Position numbers and translations under genes: made by a program. The notes beneath the pieces are model-generated. The model saw only the letters and a program-made list of their open reading frames with translations, had not been told where the DNA came from and made no database searches. From Chryseobacterium camelliae (GTDB lineage: Bacteria > Bacteroidota > Bacteroidia > Flavobacteriales > Weeksellaceae), in NCBI RefSeq assembly GCF_002770595.1, contig NZ_CP022986.1:2604001-2668000 (forward strand): a DNA stretch of 64,000 bases, written 5' to 3'. The number at the start of each line of letters is the position of its first letter. Within the stretch, counting starts at the first letter, position 1. Positions 36,595-45,121 of the stretch are shown here, piece by piece.

Positions 36595-38324
36595 AACAGG
36601 TCTTTAATGTGCTTGTAATTGCTCTTCACGGTATCCATTACCTCATCCATCTTTCCGCCGAGCATCAGCTGTGCCATGGATTTCGTCATTCCTAATACCT
36701 GGTTCATTTCAATTTTCGGCGGCAGTGCAAGTGCATTAGGGTTTGTGAATATATTGAGCAGGTAAGGCCCTGTATGACTGAGGCATTCTTTAATGGCCTG
36801 CTCCACTTCTTCAGGATTGCGTACGTTTTTACCGGGATATCCCATAGCCTGAGCAATCATGGCGAAATCAGGATTGATCATATCCGTTTCATTATCGGGC
36901 ATTCCTCCCACTTCCATTTCCAGCTTTACCATTCCTAAAGCCCTGTTGTTGAACACAATCAGCTTTACCGGTAGCCTGTACTGAAGGATGGTGGCCATAT
37001 CGCCCAACAACATGGATAATCCTCCGTCACCACACATGGCAATCACCTGCTTTCCCGGATAGGCTAGGGAGGCTCCTATTGCCATCGGCATTGCATTGGC
37101 CATGGAACCATGATTGAATGATCCTAACATTTTCCGTTCTCCGGTTCCGCTGATGAACCTTGCGCCCCAGACGCAGCACATTCCGGTATCTACCGTAAAA
37201 ATAGCATCCTTTTCGGCAATCCGGTCCAGCAGGTAAGTTACGTATTCCGGCTGAATGGCATCTTTAGCACCTGGATCTTTCACATAGGTCATCTGGTTTT
37301 CCTTTACTTTTTCATAGAATTCCAGTTGCTGGTTAAGGAAATTTGTGTCCGTTTTTTCTTTTAAGAGAGGCAACAGGGCTCTCAGGGTTTCTTTGATATC
37401 ACCGGACAGCCCGAGTTCAAGTTTTGCTCTCCGCCCCAGTCTTTCAGCACTTTCATCAATCTGAACGATCTTATTTTTAACCGGCATGAATTTTTTATAC
37501 GGGAAATCGGTTCCCAGCAAGACTACCAGATCTGCTTCATGCATCGCATGATAGGCCGAAGGAAGGCCTAAAAGGCCTGTAAGGCCCACCTCATTGGGAT
37601 TATTCGGCTGTATGGCCATTTTCCCCCTGAATGAGTAGCCTACCGGAGCCTTCAGGTATTTAGATAGCTGAATGACTTCACTCGCAGCATTTTCAGCACC
37701 GATTCCACAGAAGAGGGTTACTTTCTTATTTTCATTGATCATGTCTGCCAAGCGATGCAACTCTTCATCGGAAGGGCGGATCACCGGATTCGTCCTGAAT
37801 ATCTGGGAAGAAGTGATGGATTCCTCAGCTTCCAGCTCGGAAACGTCTCCCGGCAGCCCGATCACAGCAACTCCTTTTTTGGAGATGGCATGCTGGATGG
37901 CAGTCTGTACGGTGCGTTCCACCTGCTCCGGCCTGGTAATCATCTGGTTGTAATAGCTGCAGTCATCAAAAAGCTTAATGGTATTGGTTTCCTGGAAGTA
38001 ATCCATTCCCATTTCATCACTCTGGATGGTGGAAGCGATGACCAGCATCGGAAGATGGGAACGGTGGGCCTCATAGACGCCGTTGATCAGGTGAACGTGC
38101 CCTGGTCCGCAACTTCCTGCACAAACGGCAAAGCCATCAAGTTCAGCTTCGGCAGCAGCTGCATAGGCACCGGCTTCTTCATGCCTCACATGAATCCATT
38201 CGATACTGCTTTTCTTAACAGCAATATTCAGATGGTTCAGGCTGTCGCCGGTTACTGCATAGATTCTTTTTACCTGGGCATTTTCGAGCATTTCAACGAT
38301 CTGCTCAGCTATGTTTTTAGCCAT
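36591..38324 (-). CDS. poxB: Thiamine-diphosphate enzyme, pyruvate oxidase (PoxB-like)
   Basis: Probably oxidises pyruvate to acetate and CO2 with electrons passing to quinone. 577 residues from the ATG at 38324 (MAKNIAEQIVEMLENAQV), close to the 572 of E. coli PoxB; 52 upstream codons have no family similarity. The N-terminal ThDP site has HVRHEEAGAYAAAAEAE with the catalytic Glu, the centre has the FAD-type domain, and the C-terminal part has the ThDP motif CGDGGLSMLLGDMATILQYR. The membrane-binding C-terminal tail of E. coli PoxB is not obvious here (ends NYKHIKDLL). Acetolactate synthase is a less likely alternative. Confidence 0.88.
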   Translation of the reverse strand: MAKNIAEQIVEMLENAQVKRIYAVTGDSLNHLNIAVKKSSIEWIHVRHEEAGAYAAAAEAELDGFAVCAGSCGPGHVHLINGVYEAHRSHLPMLVIASTIQSDEMGMDYFQETNTIKLFDDCSYYNQMITRPEQVERTVQTAIQHAISKKGVAVIGLPGDVSELEAEESITSSQIFRTNPVIRPSDEELHRLADMINENKKVTLFCGIGAENAASEVIQLSKYLKAPVGYSFRGKMAIQPNNPNEVGLTGLLGLPSAYHAMHEADLVVLLGTDFPYKKFMPVKNKIVQIDESAERLGRRAKLELGLSGDIKETLRALLPLLKEKTDTNFLNQQLEFYEKVKENQMTYVKDPGAKDAIQPEYVTYLLDRIAEKDAIFTVDTGMCCVWGARFISGTGERKMLGSFNHGSMANAMPMAIGASLAYPGKQVIAMCGDGGLSMLLGDMATILQYRLPVKLIVFNNRALGMVKLEMEVGGMPDNETDMINPDFAMIAQAMGYPGKNVRNPEEVEQAIKECLSHTGPYLLNIFTNPNALALPPKIEMNQVLGMTKSMAQLMLGGKMDEVMDTVKSNYKHIKDLL

Positions 38325-38480
38325 AATTGATATTCTTTTGGTGTTATTATTTATTTTTTGGTCTTTGACTTTAAGGAAGATGGAATACGGAAGGACAGAA
38401 AAAATGTGACCTAACCCAAATTTAGTCAAAAAATAAGGAACCGCAGCCGTTGTTCCTGATAAAATATTCTTAAAAAACAA

Positions 38481-38504
38481 AAGCCCCGCAAGGGTGCGGA
38501 GCTT
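38481..38504 (-). terminator. lysA terminator
   Basis: Minus strand: AAGC.CCGCA / TGCGG.GCTT stem with a CCCT loop and a T-rich tail, 34 bases after the lysA stop. Confidence 0.8.
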
Positions 38505-38537
38505 CTATACATTGTTATATAATTTGTCTGAATGATC

Positions 38538-39737
38538 TTACAATACTTCGATCTGATTTTTCAGCAAGTCTTCAAATTCATCACGCTTACGGATCAGGTG
38601 TGCCTTACCGTCAAGAAATAAAACTTCCGCTGGCTTCAGCCTTGAATTGAAATTGGAACTCATTTCAAAACCATAGGCTCCTGCATTGTTGAATGCCAGG
38701 ATATCGCCTTCCCTTACTTCGTTCAGCTTCCTGTCCCAGGCAAAAGTATCAGTCTCACAGATGTTCCCTACTACAGTATAAATCCTTTCAGCACCTTTAG
38801 GGTTGGAAAGGTTTTCAATAACATGGTAAGAATCGTAGAACATAGGACGGATCAGGTGATTGAATCCTGAGTTCACACCCACGAAAACAGTAGCTGTCGT
38901 TTGCTTGATCACATTAGCCTTTACCAGAAGGTAACCGCTTTTACCTACCAGGAATTTTCCCGGCTCAAACCATAACTCGAATTTCCTTCCCGTTGTCTTG
39001 GAATAGTCTGCAATTACTTTTTCAACTTTTTTACCTAATGTCTTCACATCAGTTTCCTCTTCAGTGCTCTGATAAGGGATTTTAAATCCGCTTCCCATGT
39101 CCAGGTATTTCAGGTTCGGGAAGTTTTCCGCAAGTTCAAGCATAATGTCCAACGCCTGCAAAAATACTTCAGGATCCTTGATCTCACTTCCGGTATGCAT
39201 ATGCAGCCCTTCCACATTCAGATTTGTGGTCTTCATCACCCTTTCGATATGCCTCAGCTGGTGGATGGAGATCCCGAACTTGCTGTCTATATGCCCGGTG
39301 GAAATTTTATAGTTCCCGCCTGCAAAAATATGCGGATTGATCCTTACGAAGATAGGATACGTATTCCCGTATTTGTTCCCGAACTGCTCGAGGATGGACA
39401 TATTATCGATATTGATATGCACGCCTTGCTGCATCGCCTCTTCAATCTCTGCCAGGTCTACACAGTTGGGGGTAAACAGTATTTTTTCCTTCGGAAAACC
39501 TGCTTTCAGCCCAAGTTTAACTTCATTGATGGATACACAGTCCAGGGATGCCCCCAGGCTTTTGACGTATTTAAGGATATTGATATTGGTTAAAGCCTTC
39601 GCTGCATAGAAGAACTTCGTGTGTTTTAAAAAAGAAGAGGTAAGTTTCTCATATTGAGTTTTAATAGATTCGGCATCATAAACATACACCGGTGTGCCAT
39701 ATTCATTGGCAATCTGTAACAAATCTGTTGCATTCAT
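38538..39737 (-). CDS. lysA: Diaminopimelate decarboxylase
   Basis: PLP enzyme for the last step of lysine synthesis. 399 residues, alanine-racemase fold. The PLP lysine lies in FFYAAKALTN (about 43-52), the glycine-rich phosphate loop in LDMGSGFKIPY, and the C-terminal cysteine motif in GNICETDTFAWD and NAGAYGFEMSSNFNSR. A -7 element lies at 39776-39783, and the gene is monocistronic. Confidence 0.96.
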   Translation of the reverse strand: MNATDLLQIANEYGTPVYVYDAESIKTQYEKLTSSFLKHTKFFYAAKALTNINILKYVKSLGASLDCVSINEVKLGLKAGFPKEKILFTPNCVDLAEIEEAMQQGVHINIDNMSILEQFGNKYGNTYPIFVRINPHIFAGGNYKISTGHIDSKFGISIHQLRHIERVMKTTNLNVEGLHMHTGSEIKDPEVFLQALDIMLELAENFPNLKYLDMGSGFKIPYQSTEEETDVKTLGKKVEKVIADYSKTTGRKFELWFEPGKFLVGKSGYLLVKANVIKQTTATVFVGVNSGFNHLIRPMFYDSYHVIENLSNPKGAERIYTVVGNICETDTFAWDRKLNEVREGDILAFNNAGAYGFEMSSNFNSRLKPAEVLFLDGKAHLIRKRDEFEDLLKNQIEVL

Positions 39738-39775
39738 AATTGGGTAAGTAACTTCTTTTTGTTATTAAGGAAGTG

Positions 39776-39783
39776 CAAATGTA
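39776..39783 (-). promoter_or_regulatory. lysA -7 element
   Basis: Minus strand TACATTTG, exact TAnnTTTG, 39 bases before the ATG and inside the last bases before the exonuclease gene's stop. Confidence 0.5.
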
Positions 39784-39795
39784 AGGAATAGCTGT

Positions 39796-41019
39796 CTATT
39801 TCGGTAACGGTAGTGTCTCAAAATCACCGCGGAGTAGTGCAAGCTGTAATTCATTGTTGAGCTCCGGAGTCTGCAGAGGAAGGTCGATTTTCAGTTTGGA
39901 CAGCTTACTCATAGTCTGGATCTGCGTAAAAAGATCGTAAAAGCCATAAGAAACTATTTTGCCGTCCTCAATGATCAGAAAAAGTTTTTCTCCCAGCCTT
40001 CTGCCCGCACCCAGCCATAATTCGCTGCGTTTTCTGAAATCTATCCTGTTCCGGAGTGCATCCACATCCCTGAACGTCTCATGTGAGCTGATGAACTGGA
40101 CGGCTTTTGCCCCTTGCGTAAAGGATTTGAACTTCAGGATCGGCCGCTCTGTTTTATTGAGCTTGTTTTTCTCCACAACATAGGCATCATTCCTGTAATA
40201 AAGCCCGAAGGGAAGATGTTCCCTTCTTTTAATATTCCGCGAATTCAGGATCAGCTTAGCGATGATATCCGTTCCTGTTACCTCATAATTGATCTGCTGC
40301 ACCTGAGACTGTATCTCCTCCCATCTTTTGGACTTGGAGTTGAATATTTTTTTGGAGAACCTGTTGATATTCTGTACATGATCTGAAAATATAATGTCCC
40401 CGGTTCCGCTCTGGAAGTAGACGAAACCTTTTTCATTCGGCAGGTCCTGGGTCAGTATCTTGATTTTATTGACATAGCTTTTGGCATTGGTTTCTTCGTA
40501 CTGCTTGCTGATAATCTCATTTTCGGTGTCCTTCAGAATCAGGAGCCTGAAGAGCTCCAGGGTAGCCCTTGCGTCACCATCAGCCCTGTGGTGGCTGACC
40601 AGGGGAATACCGAGTGATTTGACCAGTTTCCCCAAGGAATAGCTGACCTCATCAGGAATCAGTTTTTTAGCGAGAGGGATGGTATCTAAAGTATTGATTT
40701 CGAAATTGTATCCCAGGCTTTGGAAAGACTGGCGCAGCATCCTGTAATCAAATTCGATGTTATGACCGACCAGGGTGGTGTTCTGAGTAATTTCAATGAC
40801 CCTCTTGGCAATTTCATGAAATTTGGGCGCGGTTTTAACCATTTTAGGCGTAATGCCGGTGAGCCTTTGTACAAAAGGGGTAATATCACTTTCAGGATTA
40901 ACCAGGGAAATAAACTGGTCTACAATCTTTTGTCCGTCATACCGGTAGATTGCAATGTCAATAATGCATTCTTTCCTGTAACCTGCACCATTACTTTCTA
41001 TGTCTATAATCGAATACAT
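39796..41019 (-). CDS. DEDDh exonuclease fused to a degenerate GIY-YIG/UvrC-like region
   Basis: 407 residues. The N-terminal ~170 form a DnaQ-like 3'-5' exonuclease: IIDIESNG (Asp and Glu), VGHNIEFDYRML and HHRADGDARA with the DEDDh His and Asp. Residues ~195-290 follow the UvrC/Cho N-terminal pattern (GFVYFQSGTGDIIFSDHVQN, then QQINYEVTGTDIIAKLILNS, then LPFGLYYRND), but the GIY and YIG tyrosines and catalytic Arg are replaced, so that domain is probably a non-catalytic binder. Exonuclease-UvrC-like fusions occur in other bacteria; a role in DNA repair is inferred. Confidence 0.85.
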   Translation of the reverse strand: MYSIIDIESNGAGYRKECIIDIAIYRYDGQKIVDQFISLVNPESDITPFVQRLTGITPKMVKTAPKFHEIAKRVIEITQNTTLVGHNIEFDYRMLRQSFQSLGYNFEINTLDTIPLAKKLIPDEVSYSLGKLVKSLGIPLVSHHRADGDARATLELFRLLILKDTENEIISKQYEETNAKSYVNKIKILTQDLPNEKGFVYFQSGTGDIIFSDHVQNINRFSKKIFNSKSKRWEEIQSQVQQINYEVTGTDIIAKLILNSRNIKRREHLPFGLYYRNDAYVVEKNKLNKTERPILKFKSFTQGAKAVQFISSHETFRDVDALRNRIDFRKRSELWLGAGRRLGEKLFLIIEDGKIVSYGFYDLFTQIQTMSKLSKLKIDLPLQTPELNNELQLALLRGDFETLPLPK

Positions 41020-41220
41020 TCTGTGTTCTCTCTTTACTGCTGCTTATCTTGATCCCGTCTGACCCTTATAAGGACCATGGAAAATCTGCTAAAATAAAAA
41101 AATTATGTTAAAAAAAGCCAACACGACTTATATTGTAACATGAGCCTGCAAAATCTAATCCAAAATTTCAGCTGTAATACCACATAAACCATAAAAACAA
41201 TAATTCTTCTTTCTGCCGGC

Positions 41221-42747
41221 TTACCTCCGTTTGCGGCCCAGTCCGAGCATGCCTAAAATTGCTTTGGTCCCTTCCCGCATCAGCGTACTAGTGAATGTTT
41301 TTCCGGCTTTGCTCTGCAGGATCTGCTCAAACATTCCCGGCTCTTCTTTGGCAGGCTTTGTTTTCTGGTCTGGTGCAGCATTTTGTACGGCTGTTTCCAT
41401 TCTGTTCACCAAGATTTCATAAGCGGATTCGCGATTGATCACCTGCTCATATTTAGCCACCAAAGCAGACCTGGAAGTCAGCTCCGAGATTTCAGCATCG
41501 TCCAGCACATCCATCCTGGATTCGGGAGAGATCAGGTAAGTATGGACCAGCGGAGTTGGAATTCCTTTCTCATCCAGTGCTGTAACAAAGGCTTCCCCGA
41601 TCCCAAGGTTCTGAATTAATGTGGACGCATCATAAAATGTTGTCGTCGGGTAATTTTCCACCGCTTTGGAAATTTCTTTTTTGTCTTTCGCGGTAAATCC
41701 CCGTAATGCATGCTGTATCTTAAGCCCCAGCTGAGACAGTATGGCTTCAGGCACATCGCCGGGAATCTGGGTGATGAAATATATACCCACTCCTTTTGAC
41801 CGGATGAGTTTAACCATCGTTTCAATCTGGGAGACCAAAGCTTTGGATGATTCATCGAATATCAGATGGGCCTCGTCTATAAAGAGGACCAGCTTGGGCT
41901 TTCCGCTGTCTCCTTCTTCAGGAAAAGTCATGTAGATCTCGGCAAAAAGCGAGAGCATAAAAGTCGAAAAAAGCTGCGGCTTACTCTGGATATCGGCCAC
42001 CCTGAGTATATTCACGACTCCTTTACCATCCCTCGTCTGTAAAAGATCATGAACATCAAAGCTCAGCTCACCGAAAAATTTTGCCGCTCCCTGTTGTTCC
42101 AGCGCAACGATAGACCTCAGGATGGCACCCAGGGACGATGAAGCGATAGAACCATAATTGGCAGCGAGCTCTGCTTTTCCCTGTGCATTGTCCGTCACAT
42201 ACTGCAATACTTTTTTAAGATCATCGAGATCGATAAGCGGCAGCCCTTTATCATCACAGTATTTGAAAACGATCGACATAATGCTTTGCTGGGTATCATT
42301 CAGCTGCAGGATCTTGCTGAGCAGTACCGGCCCGAATTCTGTAATGGTCGCGCGCAGCTTCACTCCCCTTTCGCCTGAAATCGTCATCAGTTCTGCCGGA
42401 AAAGCCTGTGGCCGGTAAGGAAGCTGGGTCCGTGCATATCGTTCTTCGATGGCAGGATTCATTGTCCCGGCCTCTGCGATCCCTGAAAAGTCTCCTTTGA
42501 TATCCAGCACCAGTGAAGGAATCCCGGCGTGCGACAGCTGTTCTGCAAATACCTGTAAGGTCTTTGTTTTTCCTGTCCCGGTTGCCCCTGCAATAAGGCC
42601 GTGACGGTTAATGGTCTTTAAGGGTATGGTTACATTAACCTCCGGAACGACTTCACCATCCAGCATGCCTTTTCCTAATATAATATGTTCCCCTTTGGGA
42701 GTATATCTTGCATTAAGTTCTTCAATGAATTGTGTTTTAGGCGTCAT
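41221..42747 (-). CDS. HerA-like ATPase (DUF853 family)
   Basis: 508-residue P-loop ATPase resembling E. coli YjgR. Walker A is GATGTGKTKTLQ (about 33-44), Walker B is LVLFIDEAHLIFDE, and the sensor region is GIYFITQIPGDVPEAILSQL. The N-terminus has the beta-barrel preceding HerA-type RecA folds. The C-terminal tail is basic (GLGRKRR). Function in this family is poorly known; DNA translocation is suggested by HerA similarity. The 201 bases after its start side and before the exonuclease gene hold nothing recognisable. Confidence 0.87.
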   Translation of the reverse strand: MTPKTQFIEELNARYTPKGEHIILGKGMLDGEVVPEVNVTIPLKTINRHGLIAGATGTGKTKTLQVFAEQLSHAGIPSLVLDIKGDFSGIAEAGTMNPAIEERYARTQLPYRPQAFPAELMTISGERGVKLRATITEFGPVLLSKILQLNDTQQSIMSIVFKYCDDKGLPLIDLDDLKKVLQYVTDNAQGKAELAANYGSIASSSLGAILRSIVALEQQGAAKFFGELSFDVHDLLQTRDGKGVVNILRVADIQSKPQLFSTFMLSLFAEIYMTFPEEGDSGKPKLVLFIDEAHLIFDESSKALVSQIETMVKLIRSKGVGIYFITQIPGDVPEAILSQLGLKIQHALRGFTAKDKKEISKAVENYPTTTFYDASTLIQNLGIGEAFVTALDEKGIPTPLVHTYLISPESRMDVLDDAEISELTSRSALVAKYEQVINRESAYEILVNRMETAVQNAAPDQKTKPAKEEPGMFEQILQSKAGKTFTSTLMREGTKAILGMLGLGRKRR

Positions 42748-42980
42748 GATTGTTTTTTTAATTTCTAAATATAAAATTTTTTATAAAACCCTTGCCGCTA
42801 AGGCATCAGATATTTTAGGCTGCTGTTGCAGATCATCCATCTTTTGGCTAAATTAGGGCAATTATTTTGTTAGGACCGACTTTATAGATTTCGTCTATTA
42901 ATAGTGATTTTCTATTTTGTCTTCATTTAAAAAAATAAACACGATTTTTGTACCATTAACAAACAACCGCTACAACCATA

Positions 42981-44393
42981 ATGAAAGTTGAACAAATATA
43001 TACAGGATGCCTGGCTCAGGGTGCCTATTACATCGTATCCGGAAATGAAGCAGCCATCATAGACCCCCTGCGGGAAGTAACGCCTTATCTGGAACGCCTG
43101 GAAAAAGACGGTGTCACGCTAAAGTATATTTTTGAAACCCACTTTCATGCGGATTTTGTCTCGGGACATCTTGACCTGAGTAAAAAAACGGGTGCTCCTA
43201 TTGTGTACGGACCAACCGCGGAACCTGATTTTGAAGCGATCATTGCGGAAGACAACCAGATATTCAATATCGGGGAAGTTACCATCAAGGTATTGCATAC
43301 ACCAGGCCATACGATGGAAAGCTCGACGTTCCTCCTGACTGATGAAAATGGTACTGAAACGGCCATTTTCACCGGCGATACCCTTTTCCTGGGTGATGTC
43401 GGCAGGCCGGACCTAGCGCAGAAGGCAACGAACCTTACCCAGGAAGATCTGGCAGGCATCCTTTACGAAAGCCTTCAGGATAAAATTATACCGCTGGATG
43501 ACAGCATCACTGTTTATCCTGCCCATGGAGCAGGTTCGGCATGCGGAAAAAACATGCAGAAAGAAACGGTGGATACCCTGGGCAACCAGAAAAAAACCAA
43601 TTATGCCCTCAACCAGCCTGATAAGGAATCTTTTGTGAGAGAAGTGCTGGACGGACTTACAGCTCCGCCGAAATATTTCGGAATGAATGTTGCGCTGAAT
43701 AAGAGTGGCTATGAAAGCATTGATCATGTCATGAGTAAGGGCCTGAACCCAATAGATCCTGCCGACCTGGAAGCTATGGCTGAAGATACCGGTGCGCTGA
43801 TCCTGGATACAAGAAGCCCGGGAGAATTTCATAAAGGATTCATTCCCAATTCTATTAACATTGGTCTAAAAGGAGACTTTGCACCCTGGGTAGGAAATAT
43901 GATCGTAGATGTGAAACACCCTATTATCCTGGTTGTTGAACAGGGCAGTGAGCAGGAAGCCATTACCCGTCTCAGCCGTGTAGGTTTCGATAATGTCCTG
44001 GGATATCTGCAGGGTAGTTTCGAAGCCTGGAAAAATGCCGGCAACGAGGTTGATGAGATCAGAAGAATTTCCCCTTCTGAATTTGCTGAGCAGTTCAGCA
44101 CAGATGCCAAAGTTATTGATGTCAGGAAACTGACGGAATATTCAGCGGAACATGTTGAAAACGCCTATAACAAACCTTTGGACAGCATCAGCGATTGGGC
44201 AGGAACGATAGACAGTTCGGAACATTTCTTTATCCACTGTGCAGGAGGCTACCGCAGCATGATTGCCGCAAGCATCCTGAATGCACGCGGAATCAGGAAC
44301 TTCACAGAAATAGAAGGCGGCTATAACGGGATAAAAAAAACCGAAAAAGTACCTACGACCAGCTTTGTATGCCAGTCAAAAACATTGTCGTAA
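42981..44393 (+). CDS. Metallo-beta-lactamase fold protein with two rhodanese domains
   Basis: Probable persulfide dioxygenase-type or sulfur-transfer enzyme, 470 residues. The MBL domain (1-~215) has HFHADFVSGH, TPGHTMES and FTGDTLFLGD. The usual second-site His of HxHxDH is Phe, which fits mono-iron persulfide dioxygenases needing only the first His plus the later His and Asp. Rhodanese domain 1 (about 260-355) has LVVEQGSEQEA where the active Cys loop should be, so it is probably inactive. Domain 2 (about 362-455) has FIHCAGGYRS with the catalytic Cys. It is followed by, and overlaps, a rhodanese lipoprotein and then a thioredoxin. Confidence 0.9.
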   Translation: MKVEQIYTGCLAQGAYYIVSGNEAAIIDPLREVTPYLERLEKDGVTLKYIFETHFHADFVSGHLDLSKKTGAPIVYGPTAEPDFEAIIAEDNQIFNIGEVTIKVLHTPGHTMESSTFLLTDENGTETAIFTGDTLFLGDVGRPDLAQKATNLTQEDLAGILYESLQDKIIPLDDSITVYPAHGAGSACGKNMQKETVDTLGNQKKTNYALNQPDKESFVREVLDGLTAPPKYFGMNVALNKSGYESIDHVMSKGLNPIDPADLEAMAEDTGALILDTRSPGEFHKGFIPNSINIGLKGDFAPWVGNMIVDVKHPIILVVEQGSEQEAITRLSRVGFDNVLGYLQGSFEAWKNAGNEVDEIRRISPSEFAEQFSTDAKVIDVRKLTEYSAEHVENAYNKPLDSISDWAGTIDSSEHFFIHCAGGYRSMIAASILNARGIRNFTEIEGGYNGIKKTEKVPTTSFVCQSKTLS

Positions 44394-44773
44394 CCGTGAG
44401 ATTCAAGACTATCATAGCTGCTGTATGCGTAGGCATCATGTTGAGTGCATGCAAGAGCACGGCTATCGCAAAACAGCCGGAAAACAGCATCACTGATGTG
44501 GTCAATAGTACAGATGTTGTTTTGGTAGATGTAAGGGTTCCCGAGCAATACCGGGAGGGAACGGCAGACAAAGCAATAAATATCCCGCTGAAGGAGCTTC
44601 CCAACCGGCTAAACGAACTTAAGGGAAAGAAAGTTGTAGTCTTTTGTAATAAAGGAATACAGGCCGACCAGGCCATGCAGATCCTGGAGAAAAACAGGAT
44701 TGAAGCTTATGACGGCACAACATGGAAGAATGTACAGGCCATACATCACCTCAATACTACCGAAAACCATTAA
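44369..44773 (+). CDS. Rhodanese-domain lipoprotein
   Basis: 134 residues. A lipoprotein signal peptide ends in the lipobox LSAC at about residue 28, so the protein is exported and lipid-anchored. One rhodanese domain follows: VVLVDVRVPEQYREGTADKA, and the active loop VFCNKGIQADQA. The ATG at 44369 overlaps the preceding gene by 25 bases and gives a long N-region. A GTG at 44396, two bases after that stop, would give a more typical signal peptide (VRFKTIIAAVCVGIMLSAC). Which start is used is open. Likely role: sulfane-sulfur transfer in the envelope with the neighbouring genes. Confidence 0.85.
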   Translation: MPVKNIVVTVRFKTIIAAVCVGIMLSACKSTAIAKQPENSITDVVNSTDVVLVDVRVPEQYREGTADKAINIPLKELPNRLNELKGKKVVVFCNKGIQADQAMQILEKNRIEAYDGTTWKNVQAIHHLNTTENH

Positions 44774-44783
44774 AGTATACACT

Positions 44784-45083
44784 ATGTCACAAAAATTTCA
44801 GGAAATCATTGATTCGGAGCGCCCTGTTCTGATCGATTTTTTTGCCACCTGGTGTCAGCCCTGCAAAGTGCAGTCATCAGTCTTAACTACGGTCAAAGAA
44901 AATATTGGTGAGGGAGCCAGAATTATAAAAGTAGATGTAGACCAGTATCCTGCGATTGCTTCCCAATATGGAGTACGCGGAGTTCCTACACTGGCCATCT
45001 TTAAAAAAGGAGAACTGCTCTGGAAGGAAAGCGGTGTGCACGATGTGAATACGCTCACCAGCCTTCTTCAGCAATATGCCTAA
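44784..45083 (+). CDS. Thioredoxin-family protein
   Basis: 99-residue cytoplasmic thioredoxin fold from ATG 44784 (MSQKFQEIIDSERPVLIDFF). The active site is WCQPC, with Gln in place of the usual Gly, which should shift its redox potential. The cis-proline loop is VRGVPTLAIF. It lies 10 bases after the rhodanese lipoprotein, last in the sulfur-transfer operon, where it could reduce persulfide or disulfide intermediates. A bidirectional terminator follows 6 bases after the stop. Confidence 0.92.
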   Translation: MSQKFQEIIDSERPVLIDFFATWCQPCKVQSSVLTTVKENIGEGARIIKVDVDQYPAIASQYGVRGVPTLAIFKKGELLWKESGVHDVNTLTSLLQQYA

Positions 45084-45089
45084 ATACAG

Positions 45090-45117
45090 CGGCTGGACTT
45101 ATTTCTAAGTCCAGCCG
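45090..45117. terminator. Bidirectional terminator, thioredoxin / nitrilase gene
   Basis: Stem CGGCTGGACTTA / TAAGTCCAGCCG with a TTTC loop between convergent genes, followed by six T on the plus strand. Confidence 0.9.
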
Positions 45118-45121
45118 TTTT

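Noticed and set aside
41020-41220. Small gene or RNA in the gap between the exonuclease and HerA-like genes
   Set aside because: No open frame with plausible start, no strong hairpin and no tRNA-like fold.
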